A stretch of 27,505 nt of DNA from JBBRLA01 sp038231615. GTDB lineage: Bacteria > Myxococcota_A > Polyangia > Palsa-1104 > JAEUJZ01. Positions 9,709 to 15,736 of the stretch are shown here, one piece after another. The DNA is taken from assembly GCA_038231615.1 (NCBI GenBank), contig JBBRLA010000018.1, positions 1 through 27,505 of the forward strand, given 5' to 3'. The notes below the pieces were generated by a model. It was given only the letters and a program-made list of their open reading frames with translations, ran no database searches and was not told where the DNA came from. Both the position numbers and the translations under genes were made by a program. Numbering within the stretch: position 1 is the stretch's first letter; every line of letters starts with the position of its first letter.

Positions 9709-9805
9709 CCGCCGCCGGGCGTGGGCAAGGCAACGGAGCGACCGGATCGAGCGCCGACTGCTCCACAGGCTGGGTCCACTTCCGCCGCCGGGCCTGGGCA
9801 AGGCA
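9709..9805 (+). repeat. 24-base imperfect direct repeat
   Basis: The 24-base unit at 9709-9732 recurs at 9782-9805 with one mismatch, offset by 73 bases, in the gap between the cytochrome gene and the molybdopterin gene. Both units start CCGCCGCCGGGC and end GGGCAAGGCA. The gap also begins with an alternating CCGG run (9683-9696) that could fold but has no T-tract. No gene is seen in this gap. Confidence 0.45.
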
Positions 9806-9863
9806 GGCCGATGCCCGCCAAGAATGCGGGCCGGCCGTTCTGGCCGCCGCGTCGAACCTGCGC

Positions 9864-9869
9864 TAAAAT
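9864..9869 (+). promoter_or_regulatory. -10-like hexamer directly before the molybdopterin gene
   Basis: TAAAAT lies six bases before the ATG at 9876 in GC-rich surroundings. Transcription would begin at or next to the start codon. No ribosome site is present, which supports a leaderless message. No convincing -35 is seen at 16-18 bases. Confidence 0.4.
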
Positions 9870-9875
9870 AGGGCC

Positions 9876-11849
9876 ATGATCGACCGGCGCAAGACCACCT
9901 GCAACCGCGACTGCCCCGACGCCTGCGGCATTGTCGCCACCGTCGAAGACGGCAGGATCACGCAACTGCGCGGCGACCCCGACCACCCGGTCACCGGGGG
10001 CTTCCTGTGCTACCGCACCCACCATTTTTTGGAGACCCAGTACGCCCCCGACCGCGTGCTCACGCCTTTGTACCGCGCGCACAAGGGCGGCCCGCTGCGG
10101 CCCATCTCGTGGGACGATGCGTTGGATCTCCTCGCCGAGCGCCTCACCACCATCCGCCGCGAGTCCGGGCCGGCGGCGATCTTCCACTACCGCAGCGGCG
10201 GTTCGCTGGGCCTGCTGAAGGTCCTGACCGACTACTTTTTCGAACTCTTCGGCCCGGTGACCACCAAGCGTGGCGACATCTGCTCCGGGGCCGGCGACAG
10301 CGCCCAGATGCTCGACTTCGGTGAGGAGGACAGCCACGATCTCTTCGATCTCCTGAACGCGAAGAACATCCTGCTCTGGGGCAAGAACGTCTTTGTCTCC
10401 AGCCCGCACCTCATCCCGGTCCTCAAGCAGGCGCGGGCCCGCGGCGCGGCCCTTTTTCTCATCGATCCCGTCCACCACCGCACCGCCACCCTGTGCGACA
10501 CCTACCTTCAGCCTCGCCCCGGCGGCGACTTCGCCTTGGCCATGGCGGTGGCCCGGGTGCTCTTCGCCGAAGGCTGGACCGATCCCCACGCAGCAGACTA
10601 TTGCGATCACCTCGACGCATTCCGGTCGCTCTGCGAGGGCCGCTCTCTGGCCGCTTGGTGCGCCGAAGCCGATGTCCTCCCGGCGCAGGCCTACGATCTG
10701 GCCCGGCGCATCGGGCCCGGCGGTCCCTGCGCCATCCTCGTCGGCTGGGGCATGGGCCGGCGGAAGAACGGGGCGGCCATCGTTCGCGCCCTCGACGCCC
10801 TGGGTGCCATCAGCGGCAACCTCGGGGTCCCCGGTGGCGGCGTCTCTTTCTATTTCAAGCGCCGCGGCGCCTTCGACACCACCTTCGTCAAGGGCGAGGC
10901 AGCCGCCCCGCGCACGGTATGCGAGCCGCTCTTCGGCCCCGAGATCCTGCGAATGAGCGACCCGCCGATCCGCGCCGTGTGGATCACCGCGGGCAACCCC
11001 GTGGCCATGCTCCCCGAGTCGCTGACCACGGTACAGGCGCTGCGCTCCCGGGACCTGGTGGTGGTGGTAGACTCGTTCCTCACCGACACCGCGGAACTGG
11101 CGGACCTGGTGCTGCCGACCACGACCCTTTTGGAGGACGACGACCTGCTCGGGGCCTACGGCCACCACTACCTGGGCGTGTCGCGTCCCATCGTACCCCC
11201 CCCTCCGCAGGTGCGCACCGACCTGCACATCGTCCAGTGCCTGGCGGTGCGGGTGGGCCTGTCCGCCCAGATGGCCGGCGACGCGCGGGAGTGGAAGCGG
11301 CGGCTGATCGCGCCGCGACTCGGGCCGCGGGGGATTACGCTGGAAGACCTGGAGGCCGGCCCGGTGCGCAACCCCCTGCCGTCGTCCGTGCTTTTCGCCG
11401 ACCGCAAGTTCGCCACCCCCAGCGGCAAGGTGAACCTGGTCAGCGTCCCACCGCCTGTTGTCGAGCCGCAGCCGGCGGACTTTCCCTTGCTCCTGCTGTC
11501 CTTGTCAACCGAACGCTCGCAGTCCTCCCAGCCGGCGCGTCGCGGGCCCAAAGCCGACGCCGACCAGGGGCCTTCGGTCGCCACCGTCCACCCGGACGCT
11601 GCGGCGGGCCTAGCGGACGGCGCGACCTGCCTGCTCGAATCGCGCCTGGGTTCAATGGTAGTCCGCCTGCGCCACGACCCGCGGCAGCGCCGGGACATCG
11701 TCCTTGTGCCCAAGGGCGGTCACCTGCGCGATGGGCGTTGCAGCAATGCCCTCATCCGGGCGCAGATCACCGACATGGGAGACGGAGGCGCCCTCTACGA
11801 CGAGCCGGTCCGCCTGATGCTGCTGCCCGATCCGGCGGCCAGCCCGTAG
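9876..11849 (+). CDS. molybdopterin oxidoreductase with an N-terminal [4Fe-4S] site
   Basis: 657 residues. C9, C13, C17 and C45 form the iron-sulfur ligand set of the DMSO-reductase superfamily (CNRDCPDAC...GFLC). The pterin-binding body follows (PISWDDALDLLAERL, WGKNVFVSSPHLIPVL, LVGWGMGRRKNG, WITAGNPVAMLPE, LADLVLPTTTLLEDDD). The C-terminal molydop-binding domain runs from about residue 540 to 645. C136 in GDICSGAG is the likely molybdenum or tungsten ligand by position. There is no Tat signal, so the enzyme should stay in the cytoplasm. No iron-sulfur subunit, membrane anchor or chaperone gene is adjacent, so its partner and substrate are unknown; some soluble family members act alone. It is separated from the cytochrome gene by 195 bases and probably has its own start of transcription. 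Confidence 0.9.
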   Translation: MIDRRKTTCNRDCPDACGIVATVEDGRITQLRGDPDHPVTGGFLCYRTHHFLETQYAPDRVLTPLYRAHKGGPLRPISWDDALDLLAERLTTIRRESGPAAIFHYRSGGSLGLLKVLTDYFFELFGPVTTKRGDICSGAGDSAQMLDFGEEDSHDLFDLLNAKNILLWGKNVFVSSPHLIPVLKQARARGAALFLIDPVHHRTATLCDTYLQPRPGGDFALAMAVARVLFAEGWTDPHAADYCDHLDAFRSLCEGRSLAAWCAEADVLPAQAYDLARRIGPGGPCAILVGWGMGRRKNGAAIVRALDALGAISGNLGVPGGGVSFYFKRRGAFDTTFVKGEAAAPRTVCEPLFGPEILRMSDPPIRAVWITAGNPVAMLPESLTTVQALRSRDLVVVVDSFLTDTAELADLVLPTTTLLEDDDLLGAYGHHYLGVSRPIVPPPPQVRTDLHIVQCLAVRVGLSAQMAGDAREWKRRLIAPRLGPRGITLEDLEAGPVRNPLPSSVLFADRKFATPSGKVNLVSVPPPVVEPQPADFPLLLLSLSTERSQSSQPARRGPKADADQGPSVATVHPDAAAGLADGATCLLESRLGSMVVRLRHDPRQRRDIVLVPKGGHLRDGRCSNALIRAQITDMGDGGALYDEPVRLMLLPDPAASP

Positions 11850-11944
11850 TTTTGCTCAGGCCGCTCGCAACGGCGCCAGACATCCGGCTTGATCATGCCG
11901 ATGCCCATCTGGGCGAGGAGGGTGAGGGGACGAAGGTTCGTCCC

Positions 11945-12010
11945 TCAGGTCCGGCGCGGGTCATTCATGCGCCACCACAACACGACATGGGTGTCCAGGA
12001 GCAGGTTCAT
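11945..12010 (-). pseudogene. VapC (PIN-domain) toxin remnant, N-terminus only
   Basis: On the minus strand an ATG at 12010 opens a 21-residue frame beginning MNLLLDTHVVLWW and then RMNDPRR before a TGA at 11947-11945. This is the hallmark start of VapC PIN-domain ribonucleases, including the first catalytic Asp (D6). The rest of the toxin (about 110 residues) is missing. The sequence after the stop (to about 11850) has an open but unmatched frame reading LLAQMGIGMIKPDVWRRCE, which does not look like a PIN-domain end. A hairpin with 8-base arms (11927-11944) sits at the break. The antitoxin stop and this ATG share one base (TGATG), the classic toxin-antitoxin overlap. Confidence 0.6.
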
Positions 12011-12049
12011 CATTCCTCGCCTGCGGGGACCTCATGAATGGGTCCAGGT
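12010..12049 (-). pseudogene. antitoxin 3' remnant upstream of the VapC remnant
   Basis: The minus-strand frame ending PIHEVPAGEE with its TGA at 12012-12010 overlaps the VapC ATG by one base. Position and acidic ending fit the C-terminus of a VapB/Phd-type antitoxin. Upstream, the frame runs into the inverted-repeat element at 12050-12110, and no antitoxin DNA-binding domain can be read, so only the tail survives. The antitoxin family cannot be told from these few residues. Confidence 0.4.
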
Positions 12050-12110
12050 GACGTCATCATGATGCCAGGGTGACCACTGCGAGAGGTCACCCTGGCATCA
12101 TGATGACGTC
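12050..12110. repeat. perfect 26-bp inverted repeat with 9-base loop
   Basis: Arms 12050-12075 and 12085-12110 are exact reverse complements; the loop is ACTGCGAGA. Each arm ends in GACGTC on the outside and contains CATCATGATG, itself a palindrome, and GGTCACC near the loop. It could form a very stable hairpin or cruciform. It has no T-tract, so it is not an ordinary terminator. A third, partial copy follows at 12129-12149. This fits a small repetitive element (REP- or MITE-like) lodged in the antitoxin remnant; mobility is inferred. Confidence 0.75.
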
Positions 12111-12128
12111 GCGCCGGCAACACGAAGA

Positions 12129-12149
12129 GGTCACCCGGCATCATGATGA
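12129..12149 (+). repeat. third partial copy of the inverted-repeat arm
   Basis: This 21-base stretch matches the right arm of the inverted repeat from GGTCACC to CATCATGATGA except for one missing T. It is in the same orientation as the right arm, 18 bases beyond it, and is also preceded by AGA. It suggests duplication of the element's end. Confidence 0.6.
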
Positions 12150-12396
12150 GGCCCCGTGCAGGTTCGGCCGGGTCATCGCCATGAACCCCCGATCCTTTTC
12201 CCCCTTGACACCGGCCCCGCCGTGCCGACCTCAAGGGCCATCCTGATCCTTCTAGAGTCCCGGGAGTCCAAGTGCCGGAGAGCAGCAGAGAGCGCATCGT
12301 GTCCTGCCGGGATCAGGAGCAGTTCAGGCGCTGGCTGATCCGCGCGGCCTCCGCAATCACCGCATCATCGTGGACATCCCGCCCCCCCCGATCGCT
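12150..12396. other. gap before hisS with no gene seen
   Basis: Between the repeat element and the hisS promoter region I find no frame with protein-like content, no tRNA and no terminator. The frame in phase with hisS is open to 12272, but its residues do not resemble HisRS and have no conserved character. Confidence 0.5.
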
Positions 12397-12402
12397 TATA
12401 GT
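12397..12402 (+). promoter_or_regulatory. -10-like hexamer before hisS
   Basis: TATAGT ends ten bases before the hisS ATG at 12413. The transcript start would fall within about four bases of the start codon, and no Shine-Dalgarno is present. A TGGACA upstream is 20 bases away, longer than ideal. Confidence 0.4.
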
Positions 12403-12412
12403 ACCGCCCCTG

Positions 12413-13759
12413 ATGGCCAATACCTTCGAGACCCCCAAAGGTACCCGTGACTTTCTCCCCGAGGAAATGCGCATCCGCAACGCTGTCTTTGACCGCCTGC
12501 GGCGCGCCTTCCAGCTCTTCGGCTTCGACGAGCTGGATACTCCTTCCTTCGAATACCTGGAGGTCCTGACCCTCAAGGCCGGCCCGGGTGCCGAGAAAGA
12601 GATCTATTCCTTCACCGACAAGGGCGACCGGCGCCTGGGGCTGCGCTTCGACCTGACGTCCTCCACCGGCCGCGTCGCCGCCGCCCACCCGGAGCTGAAG
12701 CGGCCCATCTACCGCTACCAGATCGGCAAGGTCTGGCGCTACGACCGCCCCGCCGCCGGTCGCTACCGCGAGTTCTACCAGGCCGACGCTGACATCATCG
12801 GCAGCTACTCGATGGACTGCGAGGTCGACCTTTTGCTCCTGGCCACCTGGGTGCTGAAGGAGTTCGGCTTGCACGACTACTCCCTGGTGCTCAACAACCG
12901 CAAGATCCTGGAGGCCCAGGTGCGCCTGGCGCAGATCCCCGTCGAGAAGAAGGCCGACGCCCTGCGGGCCCTCGACAAGCTCGACAAGATCGGCCGGGCC
13001 CTGGTGATCGAGGAAGCGGTGAAGTACGGCATCGACGCCGCGGCCTTCGTCGCCTTTCTTGACCACCTGGGCATCGGCGAGGACGGCGCGGTCCCGCGCA
13101 AGAGCGACGAGTACCTGGACCACGCGGGCAGGCTCCTCGCAGGAGACGAGCCGGGGAGCGCCGGGGTGGACGAATTGCGCCACATCGTGGCCCGGGCCAC
13201 GGAATTGGGTTTCGCGGAGCACCTGCGCATCAATCCCACGCTGGCTCGGGGGCTGGACTACTACACCGGGCCGATCTTCGAGGCCCGCGCCAAGCTGGCC
13301 GGGGGCTTTCTGAGCTTTGCCGGCGGGGGGCGCTATGATGACCTGATCGGGCTCTATGGCGGACAGGCACAAGGGGCAGTGGGATTCTCGTTCGGGGTCG
13401 AGCGGCTGATCGACCTGCTGAAGGAACGGGCGCAGACCACCCCCATCCAGGCTACCCCGCGCCCGGTGCTGGTGGCGCCCATCGGGCCCGGCCGGGGCGG
13501 CGACGCCGAGCGCGTAGCCACGGTGCTGCGGCAGGCGGGCATTCCGACGCGGATCTCGCTGAACGCCAGCGCCCCGGGCAAGCACCTCCAGTACGCTGAG
13601 GCCGCCAGCATCGAATGGGTAGTCTTCGTCGGCGAGAAGGAGGCCCAGGAAGGTCGCTACCCGCTGCGCCACCTGCCCACCCGGGTCGAGGATCTGCTGC
13701 CCGCCGCCGACCTCCCGGGAAGAATCCGCGCTGCCCCGCTGACGAGAGAAGCAAAATGA
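12413..13759 (+). CDS. hisS: histidyl-tRNA synthetase
   Basis: 448 residues; class II synthetase that charges tRNA-His. The ATG at 12413 gives the standard start MANTFETPKGTRDFLPEEM. Motif 2 region is at about 101-130 (YRYQIGKVWRYDRP, then REFYQADADIIG), the HisA histidine-binding motif RGLDYYTG is at 279-286, GGGRYDDL is at 304-311, and motif 3 is GFSFGVERL at 324-332. Residues about 351-440 are the anticodon-binding domain. The segment LRFDLTSSTGR differs from the usual LRP(E/D)(G/L)T wording but keeps its pattern and is of the FDLT kind seen in archaeal and eukaryotic-like HisRS. The anticodon domain argues against the paralogue HisZ. A -10-like hexamer lies just upstream. A short frame overlaps its stop by ATGA. 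Confidence 0.95.
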   Translation: MANTFETPKGTRDFLPEEMRIRNAVFDRLRRAFQLFGFDELDTPSFEYLEVLTLKAGPGAEKEIYSFTDKGDRRLGLRFDLTSSTGRVAAAHPELKRPIYRYQIGKVWRYDRPAAGRYREFYQADADIIGSYSMDCEVDLLLLATWVLKEFGLHDYSLVLNNRKILEAQVRLAQIPVEKKADALRALDKLDKIGRALVIEEAVKYGIDAAAFVAFLDHLGIGEDGAVPRKSDEYLDHAGRLLAGDEPGSAGVDELRHIVARATELGFAEHLRINPTLARGLDYYTGPIFEARAKLAGGFLSFAGGGRYDDLIGLYGGQAQGAVGFSFGVERLIDLLKERAQTTPIQATPRPVLVAPIGPGRGGDAERVATVLRQAGIPTRISLNASAPGKHLQYAEAASIEWVVFVGEKEAQEGRYPLRHLPTRVEDLLPAADLPGRIRAAPLTREAK

Positions 13760-13765
13760 CCGATC

Positions 13766-13873
13766 ATGAACTTGGCGCTCACATCAATCAATGCGGTCTT
13801 GGTCGCCTACAATGACTTCTATACGCTGGCCCTGAAGATCGCAGCAGGAGCAGGGATCAAGGCCCTATCATGA
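13766..13873 (+). CDS. possible small ORF after hisS
   Basis: A 35-codon frame starts at an ATG seven bases past the hisS stop: MNLALTSINAVLVAYNDFY, then TLALKIAAGAGIKALS. It is mildly hydrophobic and amphipathic and ends eight bases before the end of the convergent membrane-protein gene. A second frame, MTDHELGAHINQCGLGRLQ, overlaps the hisS stop by ATGA and ends at 13815. Neither has a clear ribosome site, and neither is recognised. They may be fragments of a lost gene or chance. Confidence 0.2.
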   Translation: MNLALTSINAVLVAYNDFYTLALKIAAGAGIKALS

Positions 13874-13880
13874 TTGTCAG

Positions 13881-15524
13881 TCAGCGCACATCCCGATCGA
13901 GCATTCTCCCGAGCACCCGGTAAAGCCGGAAGTCTCCCGTCCGTGCCAGAAGGACCGCGTGGTCGGCAAGGCCGGCGATGGCCGGCTGCTTCCGGTTGGT
14001 CTGCACCAGCAGGTAGTCGTAGTAAGCCCACTCCTCCTGGCGCACCTGAAGATTGTCCACCTGCCGGTAATCGCCCCAGCGGCGGTGGCGCAGCGGCTGC
14101 TGCCCGAGCACGGCGAAGACATGCGGGCTGTAGCCGTGCCGTGTGACCACCACGTAGTTCCCCAGGCGGTGGTACAGATAGTCCGGCAGCCTTGCGTCTT
14201 GCATGTCCATAAGCGGGAGCAGCCGGCTCTTCTCGGGCACCTGCTCCAGCATGGCCGTCACCTCGCGGGCGCGGCGGTCGAAGCTCCGGTGCAGCCGGAT
14301 TGTGTCCTGCATCTTGAACCCCGTCAGCAGCAACATCACGCAGAGCAGCGCCACCCGCGGCCCCCGCCCCGGGCGCAGCCGCACCCCGCCCAGGAGCAGC
14401 AGCCAGCCCAGGAGGACGAAGCGCATGGAGATCTCGCCTTCCTTTTCCGTCCCGTCCCCGTTGAGCAGGCTCACCGGTCCCAGGTAGGCGATCAGCAAGA
14501 GGGCCATCGCCGGCAGGAAGAGCGGCCGGTTGATCATCTGCTGCAGTGTCTGCCGCGGGTCGGCCCAAAACGCCGGCAGCCAGGGCAGGACCAGTACCCC
14601 TAAAAGACCCAGCGCCAGCATCACCAGCCCCGCGCGCGAGGGCGCCGCCGGGGAGTCCAATGGGTCGATGATCATGTGCGCGATCTTGCGTGGCGAGAAA
14701 TCGAAGTGCAGGCTGCCGTGGTTGCTGCCGGTGTGGTGCTGCAGGAACACAAAGTAGACCGCGGTGAAGAAGAGCATCGCCGCGATTGCAGCGCAGGCCA
14801 CCTGCGCCGGACCCACCCGGGGAGCATCCTTCCGGTCGGTGGCGAAGGACCGCCAAAGCAGATCCAGCCCGATGGCCCCGCAGAGCGCTGTCAGGGCATA
14901 GACATGGCTCAGGTACACCGCCGTCGAAAGAGGCACGAAGGCGGCGAAGGCCCAGCCACGCAGGCGATCCGCGCGCAGGTAAGCGGCATAGGCCAAAAGC
15001 GCCAGCGGCTGGGACAGGATGAAGTTGGCCTCGCCCTCGAAGTAGGCCCAGTTGAAGGCCAAAAGCGCCGCCACCGCGCAGAGGGGCAGGTTCTCCGGCG
15101 CGGTCCTTCGCACCACTGCGGCGAAGCCCAGCGGCAAGAGCAGCGCGTAGAGCGCCACCACCACGGAGAACGCCGAGAGCGGCGGCAGCCCGAGCTGCAG
15201 CGGGTACATCATCAGCGCCGTGGCCCAGTAGGGCACCGCCACCGGCAGCACCTGGTAGTGGGCCGCGAAGAAGCTGTCCCCGCGCCACAGGCCGGCGGTG
15301 ATGACCGCGTTGGCGATGTGGCTGGGCGCGTCGTTCATCGGCAGGTAGTGATGACCCAGGATGATCGCCAGGCTGCAGCAGCAGATCCCGAGGATCAACG
15401 CCCAATTCAGGCCCCACATCAGCCCGCGCGCTGCTCGCCGCTGCCCGGGGTGTCCACCTCCGCGTCCGGCGCTGGATTCGGGCCCCGTTCGAGCATCGTG
15501 GCCCTCATATATCGTGACGTCCAT
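13881..15524 (-). CDS. large polytopic membrane protein, GT-C glycosyltransferase-like
   Basis: 547 residues from the ATG at 15524, which has GGTGGA ten bases before it. The frame is open upstream to 15710, but those residues are Gly/Arg-rich and unlikely to be translated. There are about 11-12 hydrophobic segments. The first extracytoplasmic loop reads YLPMNDAPSHIANAVI; an acidic residue followed by Pro and His here is typical of GT-C enzymes that use polyprenyl-phospho-sugars. The soluble C-terminal part (about 410-547) ends with short strand-rich segments (YYDYLLVQTNRKQP, HAVLLARTGDFRLYRVL), as in other GT-C-like proteins. It is divergent from the ATP-grasp/phosphatase gene, sharing a 212-base gap. 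Envelope polysaccharide or protein glycosylation is the likely area; the specific activity is unknown. Confidence 0.78.
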   Translation of the reverse strand: MDVTIYEGHDARTGPESSAGRGGGHPGQRRAARGLMWGLNWALILGICCCSLAIILGHHYLPMNDAPSHIANAVITAGLWRGDSFFAAHYQVLPVAVPYWATALMMYPLQLGLPPLSAFSVVVALYALLLPLGFAAVVRRTAPENLPLCAVAALLAFNWAYFEGEANFILSQPLALLAYAAYLRADRLRGWAFAAFVPLSTAVYLSHVYALTALCGAIGLDLLWRSFATDRKDAPRVGPAQVACAAIAAMLFFTAVYFVFLQHHTGSNHGSLHFDFSPRKIAHMIIDPLDSPAAPSRAGLVMLALGLLGVLVLPWLPAFWADPRQTLQQMINRPLFLPAMALLLIAYLGPVSLLNGDGTEKEGEISMRFVLLGWLLLLGGVRLRPGRGPRVALLCVMLLLTGFKMQDTIRLHRSFDRRAREVTAMLEQVPEKSRLLPLMDMQDARLPDYLYHRLGNYVVVTRHGYSPHVFAVLGQQPLRHRRWGDYRQVDNLQVRQEEWAYYDYLLVQTNRKQPAIAGLADHAVLLARTGDFRLYRVLGRMLDRDVR

Positions 15525-15723
15525 CTTTCCACCAGGGTACGTGAAGCGCCGCCGGGCAACAACAAAGGCGCCCAGAACCGATCTCCCGAAACCCGCCCGG
15601 AACCCGCCAGAACTGATGTAGGGTCCACTCCGCGATGTCGGCGGCTTGTCCCCGACGCCATTTCGCTGCGAATGATCGCGCAGCGCCGCGGTGATTGACC
15701 CACCTTGCAAGGTCGATCTGTAT

Positions 15724-15729
15724 TACTAT
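15724..15729 (+). promoter_or_regulatory. -10-like hexamer before the ATP-grasp fusion gene
   Basis: TACTAT lies seven bases before the GTG at 15737, inside an AT-rich island of a GC-rich gap. This placement favours the GTG as the start of a leaderless message over the TTG at 15695, which lies upstream of the hexamer. Confidence 0.4.
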
Positions 15730-15736
15730 TTTTCCA

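Noticed and set aside
8880..11228. 782-codon minus-strand frame opposite the cytochrome and molybdopterin genes
   Set aside because: It runs across two well-supported genes and a gap and has no recognisable content; stops are simply rare in the antisense of high-GC codons.
11927..11944. Hairpin as a terminator for the molybdopterin gene
   Set aside because: Arms of eight bases leave only a two-base centre and no T-tract follows; it is more likely a scar or small palindrome.
12050..12149. CRISPR-like repeats
   Set aside because: Only two inverted arms and one partial copy exist, with no regular spacers and no cas genes.
12010..12297. 95-codon minus-strand frame as an intact antitoxin
   Set aside because: Its body is coded by the inverted repeats (IMMPGD and IMMTSPG echo each other) and has no DNA-binding fold; only the last residues fit an antitoxin end.
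12272..12412. 47-residue N-terminal extension of hisS
   Set aside because: It lies upstream of the -10-like hexamer and does not resemble HisRS; the family start MANTFETPKGTRDF is at 12413.
13819..15417. 532-codon minus-strand frame in another phase of the GT-C-like gene
   Set aside because: Gly/Ala/Arg/Pro-rich and overlaps a frame that has clear membrane helices and a ribosome site.
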